The notes under the pieces: model-generated | The model's input: only the letters and a program-made list of their open reading frames with translations | What the model was told of the DNA's origin: nothing | The model's database searches: none | Shown here: piece after piece, positions 36,711 to 46,274 of the stretch | Layout: every line of letters begins with the position of its first letter | Numbering within the stretch: the stretch's first letter is position 1 | Made by a program: the position numbers and the translations under genes | Assembly: GCA_017536685.1 (NCBI GenBank) | Contig: JAFXGW010000042.1 | Location: 48,493-112,492, forward strand | Source of the DNA: Clostridia bacterium | GTDB lineage: Bacteria > Bacillota > Clostridia > TANB77 > CAG-508 | DNA length: 64,000 bases | Direction of reading: 5' to 3'

Positions 36711-37004
36711 ATGGAATATATTTTGAGTTTAATTAATTGGAAATATGTTTTACTATATTTATTAATTATAAATATAGTAGGATTTCTAGCAATGGGAATT
36801 GATAAGTGGAAAGCAAAAAAAGACTGGTGGAGAATTCCAGAAGGAACTTTGATGATGATATGTCTTTTAGGTGGTGGAATTGGCACAATAGCCGGTATGT
36901 ATAAATTCAGACATAAGACAAAGAAATTAAAATTTTCTGTTGGAATGCCAACAATATTAATTTCGGAAATAGCACTTGTAATATATTTATTAATAAAGTT
37001 TTAA
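36711..37004 (+). CDS. DUF1294 family membrane protein
   Basis: A 97-aa protein with three to four hydrophobic segments and the DUF1294 signature: GIDKWKAKKDWWRIPEGTL (about residues 25-43), LLGGGIGTIAGMYKFRHKTK. ATG 36711 follows AAAGGAAAT; the upstream in-frame extension has no support. Family function unknown. It is bracketed by two copies of the family 2 palindromic element. Confidence 0.85.
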   Translation: MEYILSLINWKYVLLYLLIINIVGFLAMGIDKWKAKKDWWRIPEGTLMMICLLGGGIGTIAGMYKFRHKTKKLKFSVGMPTILISEIALVIYLLIKF

Positions 37005-37030
37005 TAATAAGGATTTATTAAACAGAGAAA

Positions 37031-37110
37031 ATAATTTGAGGATTAGAAATTCTTAAAGAATTTTGCCAGAAAATCTCATTAACCATGATGGTATTATCAA
37101 AATGTTTATT
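37031..37110. repeat. Palindromic element family 2, degenerate inverted copy
   Basis: ATAATTTGAGGATTAGAAAT and following bases match the reverse complement of the right arm of the element at 36477-36658, and TCTCATTAACCATGATGG matches its loop. The terminal repeat is not recognisable, so the copy is partial. Confidence 0.65.
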
Positions 37111-37167
37111 ACAATAAGTGTAAAAATGATGAAATATTACATATTTTATACAAATGTAGTAAAAGTC

Positions 37168-37195
37168 TTGATTTTTAGACAAGTTAAGATATAAT
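37168..37195 (+). promoter_or_regulatory. Promoter of the NRPS gene
   Basis: TTGATT (37168-37173), 16-bp spacer, TATAAT (37190-37195). Confidence 0.65.
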
Positions 37196-37229
37196 TTGTT
37201 TGTATATAATAAAATATAGGATGTAAAAT

Positions 37230-40200
37230 ATGAAAAAATTAGTAAACTTAACCTATCCACAAAAAGCAATATTGCTTACTGAAAATTTTTACAAAAATAC
37301 AGCAGTTAATAACATTTGTGGAACAGCAATTATAGATTCTGCTCTTGATTTTGATGCTTTAAATCAAGCAATAAACATAGTTGTTAAAGAAAATGATGTT
37401 TTTAGAGTGACTTTAACCAAAAAAAATGGAGAAATAAAACAATTCAAGACAGAATATAAAGAAACAAGTTTTGAAGTAATAGATATAAAAGATAAATCTG
37501 AAGTTTTCAAAATAGAAGATGCATTAATGAGACAAGCATTTAATCTTTTGGATTCGGATTTATATGTGTTTAAAATGTTTAGATTTGAAAATGGTTGTGG
37601 TGGATTTTTATTAAATGTGCATCATATTATTTCTGATGGATGGACATTAGGATTAGTGTGCAGAAAAATCATGAAAACATATTCAAATATAAAAAATAAT
37701 GAGCTTGATGAAGAAAATGTAGAGTTTTCATATTTAGACTATGCAGAAAACGAAAATGATTATATTAATAGTGAAAAATTTATAAAAGATAAAAAATACT
37801 GGGAAGAATTATTTAGTGGACAAGTTAACCCGGCTATTTTGCCATCTGATAATTCAGAAAAATCAGCAGAATTATCATGTCTTGGAGAAAGAATATCTTT
37901 TTCAATATCAAAAGCTAAGATGAAATTAATTAGTGAATACTGCATGAAAAACAAAATAACAGTATTTAATTTCCTTATGGCAATTTATTCAATTTATATT
38001 TCAAAAATCATAAATTCGACGGATTTCTCAATTGGAACACCAATTTTAAATAGAACAAATTTTAAAGAAAAAAACATTGCAGGAATGTTTGTAAATGTTG
38101 TTCCTTTTCGTGTTCAAATAAATCCGGAATTAGAATTTATTGAATTCGCAAAAAGTATTTCAGAGGAAACTATTGGTTTATTAAGACACCAAAAGTATCC
38201 ATATCAACTTCTTCTTGAAGAATTAAGAAAAAAAGATTCTTCGATTCCAAATTTATATAATATAGTTTTATCATACCAAATAACTAAGGCCAATAATGAA
38301 ACAGAATATAAATATTCTACAAGATGGGCTTTTAATAAACATGCAACAGATGACATTAGTATACAATTTTTGGATTTAGATGAAGAAGGAAGTTTAACAG
38401 TTAGTTATGATTTTAAGAAATTAAAATATTCAGAAGATTATATAAAAAGTATGAATTCTAGAATTTTTGAAATGATAAATAAAATTTTAGAAACAGATTC
38501 TATTATTATTAAAGATATTGAAATTATTACAAAGCAAGAAAAAAATAGAATATTAAATAATTTTAATGATACAAAAATAGAATATAACAAAAATAAAAAT
38601 GTAATAAAATCTTTTAAAGAAATGGTTCGTAAATATCCAGATAAAACGGCTATTGTTTTCGAAAATAGAAAAATGACTTATAAAGAATTAGATGAAAAAT
38701 CTAACATTCTAGCAATGACTTTAAAAGAGAATGGAGCAAATCAAAAAAATATAATAGGAATATGTGTAAACCGTAGCTTAGAGCTTGCAGTTGGTTTATT
38801 AGCAATTCTAAAAATTAATTGTGCATACTTACCAATAGATCCAGAATATCCAGAAGATAGAATTGAATATATGCTGTCAGATAGCCAAGCACAAATTTTA
38901 CTTGTTAATAAAAGAACTGAAAATATAATTAATAATTCTAAAATAAAGAAAATTGATATAGGATTAGAATCTAGTATTTATAATAGATTAAATATTGAAG
39001 TAGAAGAAAAAATAAATCCAGAAGATCTAATTTATTTAATATATACTTCTGGTTCAACAGGAAAACCAAAAGGTGTTATGTTAAAACATCAAAATATTAC
39101 TAACTTTTTAATTGGAACTAAAAATATAATTAACTTTAATCCAGAAAAAGTTATGGCCTCAATAACAACAATTTGTTTTGATATATTTGTTTTAGAATTC
39201 TGGGGGGCATTAACGTCTGGAATGACTCTTGTTTTAGCAAATGAAGTAGAGCAAAATAATTCAGAAAGCTTGAATAAAATTTGTTTGGAAAATAATGCAA
39301 CTATGATTCAAACAACACCATCTAGATTTAAAGCATTATTAGAAAATCTTGAAAATACAGAATTTATCAAAAAAATGACAGATATAATGGTAGGTGGAGA
39401 AGGTCTTCCAAAAGCGTTGGTAGAAAAATTTGAATCTTTAACAAAAGCTAATATTTTTAATATGTATGGACCAACAGAAACAGCAGTATGGTCAACAATA
39501 AAAAAAGTTAAATCAAAAGATATGATAACAATTGGAAAACCAATAGCAAATACAAAATGTTATATTTTAGATAAAGATAAAAACTTATTACCAACTTATA
39601 CACCAGGAGAATTATATATTGGTGGAGATGGTGTTTCAAATGGATATTTAAATAGAAAAGAACTTACAGATGAAAAATTTGTAGAATCTCCTTTTGATAA
39701 AAATGAATTAATATATAATACAAGTGATTTAGCCTATTTTACAAATAATGGTGAATTAGTTCATCTTGGAAGAACCGATTTCCAAGTTAAAATTCGCGGT
39801 TATAGAATTGAGCTTGAAGAAATTGAAAGTAAGATAAATAAAATATCAGGAATATTAAATAATGTAGTAATAGCAGATGAAAATCAAAAATATCTTATTT
39901 GTTACTATATTGCAAATGAAGAAATTGATATTAATAAAATTTCTTCTATTTTACTAAAAGAACTACCAAATTATATGATACCAGCTGTGTTTTTCAAAAT
40001 GGACGAATTTCCACTTACGCCAAATGGAAAATTAGATAGAAAAAGGCTTCCTAAAATTAAACTTGAAAATACAGATATACAAGTTGGTAAAACAAAAACA
40101 GAGAAAATTTTATCTAAAGTAATTAGCAAAGTTTTAGAAAAAGAAGAATTAGATATAGATACACCGTTCTTGGTATTAGGGCTGGATTCTCTTGGAATAA

Positions 40201-41540
40201 TAGAAGTTCAAACAATGCTTCTTCAATATAATTATAATTTAAATACACAAGATTTTTATAAATTTACAACAATAAGAAGTTTAGCAGAAAATATTGATAG
40301 TAATATTTATACTTATAAAGAAGAGGATGCCCAAGTTCCAGTAATGATGAGACATACTTTTGATGAATTAGTATCTAAAGCAGATAAAAAAACAAATGGA
40401 ATCGAAAATTTAGGAAACGTATTTTTGACTGGAGCAAATGGTTTTATTGGGATTCATTTGTTACATGAATTAATGAAAACAACTGATTCAAATGTATATT
40501 GTTTGGTTAGATCAAAGAAAGACCAAAAAGCAGAAGATAGATTAATTGAACAATATAGATTCTATTTTAAAGAAAACATAAAAAAATTACTTGGAAAGAG
40601 AATTTTTGTTGTAGAAGGAAATATTTCAAAAGATAACATTGGATTAAGTAAAAATGATATTAATAAAATAAAAGCAGATGTAAAAACATTAATCCATACA
40701 GCAGCAAGAGTTAAACATTATGGGGAATATGAAGTGTTTAATCAAATTAATGTTGAAGGAACAAGAAATGTTGCAAAATTTGCTTTTGAAAATGGTTTGA
40801 GATTAATTCATACATCTTCGATAAGTGTTTCTGGAAATTATTTAGTAAAACAAGACAACAGAAATGTAGAGTTCTCAGAAAACAACTTATATATTGGTCA
40901 AAATTATATGGACAATGTATATGTTCACAGTAAATTTGAAGCAGAAAAAATAGTTCTAGAATACATGGAAAAAGGATTAAATGCACAAATACATAGAATA
41001 GGAATTTTATCTGGAAGATATCAAGATGGTATATTCCAAGAAAATATTACAGAAAATGCTTTTTATACAAGAATAAAATCAATGGTTGTCTTAGGTGCTG
41101 TGTCTGAAGAAATGCTTAAACAAAAAATCGAATTTACACCTGTAGACAATTGTTGCAGTGCAATAATATCTTTAGCTAAAAACATTATTGCGGATAATAG
41201 AATTTTCCATTTATATAATCATAATTTTATAGAAATAGAAGAAATAATAGATGTTTTAAGAAAATTTAATATTAATATAGAAACTGTTTCAGAAAAAGAA
41301 TTTGAATCTAGAATTATTGAAATTTCAAAAAGCGATAAGTCACAAATATTATTTGGAATTATTAATGATTTAAATAATACTAAAACATCAACTGCTTCAA
41401 TAAATTACAACTTTAGTGTAAATATAAAATCAGAATTTACACAAAAATACTTAAGAGTATTGAAAAAAGAATGGAATAAAATTGATAAAAACTATATAAG
41501 AAAAATAGTTAATTATATGAGAGAGGTTAAATTTATATAA
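37230..41540 (+). CDS. Single-module NRPS: condensation-adenylation-thiolation-reductase
   Basis: A 1436-aa non-ribosomal peptide synthetase. The condensation domain occupies about residues 1-430 with the intact active site HHIISDG (about 130-136). The adenylation domain (about 450-950) has IYTSGSTGKPKG, the substrate-pocket segment FDIFVLEFW, NMYGPTETAVWST and FQVKIRGYRIELEEIE. The carrier domain has LGLDSLGI (Ser about 985). The C-terminus is a thioester reductase (TGANGFIGIHLL near 1067, an NAD-binding Rossmann start), so the product should be released as an aldehyde or alcohol. A lone C-A-T-R protein would form an N-acyl amino aldehyde, with the acyl group supplied from elsewhere. No phosphopantetheinyl transferase or transporter is adjacent. 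A sensor kinase follows 19 bp later. Confidence 0.92.
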   Translation: MKKLVNLTYPQKAILLTENFYKNTAVNNICGTAIIDSALDFDALNQAINIVVKENDVFRVTLTKKNGEIKQFKTEYKETSFEVIDIKDKSEVFKIEDALMRQAFNLLDSDLYVFKMFRFENGCGGFLLNVHHIISDGWTLGLVCRKIMKTYSNIKNNELDEENVEFSYLDYAENENDYINSEKFIKDKKYWEELFSGQVNPAILPSDNSEKSAELSCLGERISFSISKAKMKLISEYCMKNKITVFNFLMAIYSIYISKIINSTDFSIGTPILNRTNFKEKNIAGMFVNVVPFRVQINPELEFIEFAKSISEETIGLLRHQKYPYQLLLEELRKKDSSIPNLYNIVLSYQITKANNETEYKYSTRWAFNKHATDDISIQFLDLDEEGSLTVSYDFKKLKYSEDYIKSMNSRIFEMINKILETDSIIIKDIEIITKQEKNRILNNFNDTKIEYNKNKNVIKSFKEMVRKYPDKTAIVFENRKMTYKELDEKSNILAMTLKENGANQKNIIGICVNRSLELAVGLLAILKINCAYLPIDPEYPEDRIEYMLSDSQAQILLVNKRTENIINNSKIKKIDIGLESSIYNRLNIEVEEKINPEDLIYLIYTSGSTGKPKGVMLKHQNITNFLIGTKNIINFNPEKVMASITTICFDIFVLEFWGALTSGMTLVLANEVEQNNSESLNKICLENNATMIQTTPSRFKALLENLENTEFIKKMTDIMVGGEGLPKALVEKFESLTKANIFNMYGPTETAVWSTIKKVKSKDMITIGKPIANTKCYILDKDKNLLPTYTPGELYIGGDGVSNGYLNRKELTDEKFVESPFDKNELIYNTSDLAYFTNNGELVHLGRTDFQVKIRGYRIELEEIESKINKISGILNNVVIADENQKYLICYYIANEEIDINKISSILLKELPNYMIPAVFFKMDEFPLTPNGKLDRKRLPKIKLENTDIQVGKTKTEKILSKVISKVLEKEELDIDTPFLVLGLDSLGIIEVQTMLLQYNYNLNTQDFYKFTTIRSLAENIDSNIYTYKEEDAQVPVMMRHTFDELVSKADKKTNGIENLGNVFLTGANGFIGIHLLHELMKTTDSNVYCLVRSKKDQKAEDRLIEQYRFYFKENIKKLLGKRIFVVEGNISKDNIGLSKNDINKIKADVKTLIHTAARVKHYGEYEVFNQINVEGTRNVAKFAFENGLRLIHTSSISVSGNYLVKQDNRNVEFSENNLYIGQNYMDNVYVHSKFEAEKIVLEYMEKGLNAQIHRIGILSGRYQDGIFQENITENAFYTRIKSMVVLGAVSEEMLKQKIEFTPVDNCCSAIISLAKNIIADNRIFHLYNHNFIEIEEIIDVLRKFNINIETVSEKEFESRIIEISKSDKSQILFGIINDLNNTKTSTASINYNFSVNIKSEFTQKYLRVLKKEWNKIDKNYIRKIVNYMREVKFI

Positions 41541-41559
41541 TTAATACGGAGGGATACTT

Positions 41560-43569
41560 GTGGAAAAGAAAAACAAAATAAATTGGAATGACACACCTAG
41601 TAATATAATATCTTTTAGATATGCATCAATTGCATTTGTAATAGTTTTAATATTAATGATAATAATACCAAAAATATTAAATTATGGTCCTGGAACAATT
41701 AATACAGAATTTGACATACAAATGTCAAATATATCTTATAATACACAATTTTTTATTATAGGAACTGCTGTAATTGTAGGAATTGTATTATTTACAAAAT
41801 TTTTATTAAGAGATATAGACAAATGGTATAAAAGTCCAGTAGATAAAAGATATAAAGACAAAGAAAAAATTAAGATGATAAGAAAAAAATGTTTAACTTT
41901 GCCATATATTTTTTATATGTTTGAAATATTAACACCATCAGTTATTACAATCATAGTATTATCTTTAACTGGAAGTCATTTTAATATAATGATAGCAAAA
42001 ATAATAATGTTACTTGCATCATTTTCTGTTTTACTTGGTGTTGCATCATTTATATTTTCCAAAAATTTATATGATGAAATTTTGACTAAAACATATATTG
42101 AAGGATCAGAAATTGGATTTAGAGTAAGTTTAAGAAAAAGGATGTTTATATTAGTATTTCCAATATGTTTAGTTTCAATAATACTTACAGCTTTAGTTGG
42201 TTATTCTGGTAGTGTTATTGAAAAAGAAGAGGTACTATATACAGCTTATAATCAAATAATTGAAGAAAACTTTGATAAAGATAAAATTTATACCAAGGAA
42301 GAAATAATAAGTATAGCGAAAAATATTGAGTTATATAACAAAGAAGATACTATTTTTCTTGTTTTAAGTGATAAAACAGTTGATATTATAAATGGAAAAA
42401 AAGTAAGTGATTTTGTTGTTGAATATATATTTCAAATTTCAGAACAAAATGAAGGAAGATTATATGATAGTTATGGTGTAGATAATCAAGGTGTTTCAAT
42501 GAAACTAAAAACACAAGAGGGAGAGGATGTTTATTTAGGAATTTTATATAATATTTATTCTCGTACAACTTTAGTATATCTTGTAGTAACAGTTTTAGTT
42601 TTGGCTGTTGTAAGTTGCATGATAATAGGTATTTTTGGTTCTTCAATAACAAATAGTTTAAGACAAATATATCAAGGATTTAAAAATATTTCCAATAATT
42701 CAAAAAAAGAAACATTACTTCCAGTAGTTTCAAATGATGAAATTGGAGATTTGGTAATTGCATTTAATGATATTCAAAAATTGAATAATGAACAACTTGA
42801 AGAAATTCATAATAAACAAAATATGCTGATAGAAAGAGAACGTTTAGCATCTTTAGGACAAATGGTTGGAGGAATTGCTCACAGCTTAAAAACACCAATA
42901 TTTTCAATTTCTGGTGGAGTTACAGAATTAACTGATTTAGTAAATGAGTTTGATGCTTCTATAGGAAATCCAACTGTAAATGATGAAGATATGCATGATA
43001 TAGCAAAAGATATGAATACATGGCTTCAAAAAATTAAAAATCAAGTTTCATATATGTCTGAAGTTATAACTACAGTAAAAGGGCAAGCAGTAAGTTTATC
43101 TGGAGATGATACTGTAGAATTTACAATAAAAGAACTATTTAATCATACAAATATTTTAATGAAACATGAACTTCAAAGTGCTTTAGTTACATTGAATATA
43201 ATAAATAAAGTTGATGATAATACTATTTTAAAAGGGAATATAAATAGTTTGGTACAAGTTTTAAATAACTTGATTTCAAATGCAATTCAAGCTTATAAAA
43301 AAGAACCTAATAAATCTATAGATTTAATTGCAAAAGAAAATGACAATAATATATTAATTATCGTAAAAGATTATGGACCAGGTATTCCAGATAATATAAA
43401 AGAAAAATTGTTTAAAGAAATGATAACAACTAAAGGAAAAGAAGGAACTGGACTTGGTGTATTTATGTCATATTCAATGATAAGAGCTAAATTTAATGGA
43501 GATATAAAATTGAAAACTTCCAGCGAAGGAACTGAATTTACAATATATTTACCTATAAGAAATATGTAA
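41560..43569 (+). CDS. Sensor histidine kinase with HAMP-like region
   Basis: A 669-aa membrane kinase. The N-terminal half has four to five membrane helices (near residues 20-42, 60-85, 115-165, 195-220), an extracytoplasmic stretch of about 110 aa and another helix near 327-350. HAMP-like sequence follows, then the H-box GGIAHSLKTPIFSISGG (His about 440), N-box NLISNAIQAYK, KDYGPGIP and GTGLGVFMSYSMI. It starts with GTG or TTG after GGAGGG (TTG 41560 used). The response regulator starts 17 bp after its stop, so they form one signalling pair, probably co-transcribed with the NRPS. Confidence 0.9.
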   Translation: MEKKNKINWNDTPSNIISFRYASIAFVIVLILMIIIPKILNYGPGTINTEFDIQMSNISYNTQFFIIGTAVIVGIVLFTKFLLRDIDKWYKSPVDKRYKDKEKIKMIRKKCLTLPYIFYMFEILTPSVITIIVLSLTGSHFNIMIAKIIMLLASFSVLLGVASFIFSKNLYDEILTKTYIEGSEIGFRVSLRKRMFILVFPICLVSIILTALVGYSGSVIEKEEVLYTAYNQIIEENFDKDKIYTKEEIISIAKNIELYNKEDTIFLVLSDKTVDIINGKKVSDFVVEYIFQISEQNEGRLYDSYGVDNQGVSMKLKTQEGEDVYLGILYNIYSRTTLVYLVVTVLVLAVVSCMIIGIFGSSITNSLRQIYQGFKNISNNSKKETLLPVVSNDEIGDLVIAFNDIQKLNNEQLEEIHNKQNMLIERERLASLGQMVGGIAHSLKTPIFSISGGVTELTDLVNEFDASIGNPTVNDEDMHDIAKDMNTWLQKIKNQVSYMSEVITTVKGQAVSLSGDDTVEFTIKELFNHTNILMKHELQSALVTLNIINKVDDNTILKGNINSLVQVLNNLISNAIQAYKKEPNKSIDLIAKENDNNILIIVKDYGPGIPDNIKEKLFKEMITTKGKEGTGLGVFMSYSMIRAKFNGDIKLKTSSEGTEFTIYLPIRNM

Positions 43570-43585
43570 TATGGAGGAAAAATAG

Positions 43586-44671
43586 ATGAGACTTTCTGAA
43601 CAAAAAAGAGAAATTGAAAATCAAAATATTGAAAATGATAAAAACAAAAAATATAAAATTATTGCTGTTGATGATGAGATTGGAATTATAGATTCTTTGA
43701 CTGTATTTTTGAAACATTCTGGATATACTTTGGTAGGGTGTACAAATCCATATGAGGCAATAGAAAAAGTAAAAAATGAGCATTTTGATTTAATGCTGCT
43801 AGATTTTATGATGGATCCAATACATGGAGATACTGTTGTTGAAGAAATAAGAAAATTTAACAAAGATTTATATATTATTTTACTAACAGGACATAGATCT
43901 TTAGTTCCTCCACTTGAAACAATAAAGAAATTATCAATTCAAGCTTACTGTGAAAAAGAAGATAAATTTGATCAATTGTTATTACTGATTGAATCTGCAT
44001 TTAAATCAATTGAGCAAATGCAAACAATTAGAGAAATGAATGATGAATTAAAATCACAAAAAGAAATGGTGGAAAAAGCATATTTAGAAACAATTCAAAT
44101 GCTTAGATATACAGTTGAGGCTAAAGATTCGTATACAAGAGGACACTCAGATAGAGTTTCAGCATATTCGGTTTTAATTGGTGAAGAGTTAGGACTTTAT
44201 GATAAAGATTTGAGAGTTTTAAAAGTTGGTGGCTTATTTCATGATATAGGTAAAATTGGAATTTCAGATACAATTTTATTAAAACCAGGAAAGTTAACTG
44301 ATGAAGAATATAATGAATTAAAAAAACATCCAGCTATAGGAAAACAAATAGTAGAAAAATCAAGTATTTTTAGAGATTTAACTCCAATCATTTATTCTCA
44401 TCATGAAAGATATGACGGTAATGGTTATCCAATGAAGTTAAAAGGTGAAGATATATCTTTCTTAGCAAGAATTGTATCAGTAGCAGATGCTTTTGATGCA
44501 ATGACTTCAAGACGTTCTTATAGAGATAAGCTTGAATTGGACTATGTAAAAGACCAAATAAAGCAAGGTGCTGGAAGTCAGTTTGATCCAGAAGTTGCTA
44601 ATAAATTTTTAGATATTTTAGAAAATAAATATGAAAAAATAGAAGAAATTATGAATAAATTTCCAAGTTAA
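43586..44671 (+). CDS. Response regulator with HD-GYP domain
   Basis: A 361-aa protein with an N-terminal receiver domain (IAVDDEIGI, phospho-acceptor Asp about 73 in LLDFMMDP, LLTGH, Lys-containing CEKEDKF) and a C-terminal HD-GYP domain (RGHSDRVSAYS, FHDIGKIGI, HPAIGKQIVE, HHERYDGNGYP, VADAFDAMTS). HD-GYP domains typically hydrolyse cyclic di-GMP. The motif here is complete, so activity is likely. Output is therefore second-messenger turnover rather than DNA binding. Partner of the upstream kinase. Confidence 0.93.
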   Translation: MRLSEQKREIENQNIENDKNKKYKIIAVDDEIGIIDSLTVFLKHSGYTLVGCTNPYEAIEKVKNEHFDLMLLDFMMDPIHGDTVVEEIRKFNKDLYIILLTGHRSLVPPLETIKKLSIQAYCEKEDKFDQLLLLIESAFKSIEQMQTIREMNDELKSQKEMVEKAYLETIQMLRYTVEAKDSYTRGHSDRVSAYSVLIGEELGLYDKDLRVLKVGGLFHDIGKIGISDTILLKPGKLTDEEYNELKKHPAIGKQIVEKSSIFRDLTPIIYSHHERYDGNGYPMKLKGEDISFLARIVSVADAFDAMTSRRSYRDKLELDYVKDQIKQGAGSQFDPEVANKFLDILENKYEKIEEIMNKFPS

Positions 44672-44680
44672 TATAGTTAT

Positions 44681-44718
44681 ATAAGAAGTGTATTTGCAAT
44701 ATACACTTCTTATTTTTT
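44681..44718 (+). terminator. Terminator after the HD-GYP gene
   Basis: Perfect 13-bp stem ATAAGAAGTGTAT / ATACACTTCTTAT with a T tract. Confidence 0.93.
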
Positions 44719-44831
44719 GAGTATTGAAAATTGTTACAATTAAATATTAAAATAATATATTTTAGAAATAAATTATAGCTTAAAATGTGAAAAAATAATG
44801 ATTAAATATTTTAAAAAATCTCTTGATATTC

Positions 44832-44860
44832 TTGATGAAAAAAAGTGTATATGATATAAT
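44832..44860 (+). promoter_or_regulatory. Promoter of the TPR gene
   Basis: TTGATG (44832-44837), 17-bp spacer, TATAAT (44855-44860). Confidence 0.75.
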
Positions 44861-44915
44861 CAACAATACAATATGGGAAATTATGTCATATAGGATGTAG
44901 AAATGGAGAAAATAT

Positions 44916-46226
44916 ATGCTTGAAAAATTATTTTTTTGCTTACTGGCATGTTCATTATTTATAATAATTTTTTCTAAGATAATAAGAAGAAATGATGCAA
45001 ACTATATGCTATTCCTAGTGCTACAAGCAATAGGAATAGCTGTAGCTTTTATAGAAATAAACTTGAAGATTGAAGAAAATGCTTTTTGGTGGGCTATTAG
45101 ATATTTGTTTTCAATAATAATTCCACTTGTGATAATACTTATGGAGCTAAGAGGGTTAAATTTTTCAGAACTATTAAGTGTTGCTGCTGCCAAGTTTTTT
45201 ATGATGTTAGGTGATACCAAAAAAGCTAAAGCAATTTTAGTAAAATTAGTTACTAAATATAATGACAGTTATTTAGGTCATAAATTATTAGCTGAGTGTT
45301 ATGAAAAAGAAGGTGGAATGAGAAGAGCTATTGATGAATATGTGACGGCGGTAGATATTAATAAAAAAGATTATAAATCATATTTTAAAATAGCAGATTT
45401 ACTAAGAGATTTAGGAAAAAAAGATGAAGCAATACAAATGCTTGAACATTTAGTAAAAACTAAACCAGATTGCTATGAAGCATCTTGTTTATTGGGAGAA
45501 TTATTATGCGAGCAAGAACGATTTAAAGAAGCTGCGAATGTTTATAACGCTGCTTTAATATATAATCCCGGAGAATTTGAACTATATTATAACTTAGGAA
45601 TTGTGTATACCAGATTAAGCGATTTTCAAATGGCAAAAGAAATGTACGAAAAAGCTGCCGCGATTAATCATAAGATGTATGGAGCAAATTATAATTTAGG
45701 ATTAATTGCATTTATACAAAGAGATTATGATACTGCAGAAAAATTCTTTGAAAATAGTTTGTATGGTGAATTAGAAGCGATGTCTTATTATCAACTTGCA
45801 AAAATTTATGTTCATAAAGGTGATAAAGATAAGGCAATAAATTTTTTGAATAAGGCTATAGAGTTAGAACCAAGCCTTTTAAAAGTGGCTGAAAAAGAAA
45901 AAACATTTGAAAAAATAAAAGAATATATAACAGTTTCTGTAAAAATGGATGAAAAAGAAAATTTGGATGATGATGAAATTGAAGAGGAAGAAAAAAGAAG
46001 TGAAGTATTAATTCTTCAAGAAAATGAAGCTAGAAAGTATTTAGAAGATACTCTAAAACTTATTGATGAAATGAGCGAATCTTTTTCGAAACAGAGAATT
46101 GATGAAAAATTGAATTATATTTTTAATAAAGAGAAAGATAAGAAAGAACTAGAAGAAAAAGTATTTGAAGAAAAAGATATAGAAAAAGCTAATGAGAAGA
46201 CGCAAAAGGAATTGGGAACAAATTAA
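44916..46226 (+). CDS. Membrane-anchored TPR protein
   Basis: A 436-aa protein with two to three N-terminal hydrophobic helices (residues 3-22, 27-46, 52-75), then about seven tetratricopeptide repeats (about 88-330; for example NPGEFELYYNLGIVYTRLSD). An acidic Glu/Lys-rich C-terminal tail of about 100 aa is probably helical. TPR proteins are scaffolds; no enzymatic motif is visible. Start ATG 44916 after GGAGAAAA. It precedes dpaA by about 50 bp and may be co-transcribed with it. Confidence 0.85.
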   Translation: MLEKLFFCLLACSLFIIIFSKIIRRNDANYMLFLVLQAIGIAVAFIEINLKIEENAFWWAIRYLFSIIIPLVIILMELRGLNFSELLSVAAAKFFMMLGDTKKAKAILVKLVTKYNDSYLGHKLLAECYEKEGGMRRAIDEYVTAVDINKKDYKSYFKIADLLRDLGKKDEAIQMLEHLVKTKPDCYEASCLLGELLCEQERFKEAANVYNAALIYNPGEFELYYNLGIVYTRLSDFQMAKEMYEKAAAINHKMYGANYNLGLIAFIQRDYDTAEKFFENSLYGELEAMSYYQLAKIYVHKGDKDKAINFLNKAIELEPSLLKVAEKEKTFEKIKEYITVSVKMDEKENLDDDEIEEEEKRSEVLILQENEARKYLEDTLKLIDEMSESFSKQRIDEKLNYIFNKEKDKKELEEKVFEEKDIEKANEKTQKELGTN

Positions 46227-46274
46227 TTTGTAGTTAAAAGTACGTATGGTAAATTTATAAATAAAAGAGAGGAA

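Noticed and set aside
44681..44718. Small RNA after the HD-GYP gene
   Set aside because: The perfect hairpin with T tract right after the stop is fully explained as a terminator.
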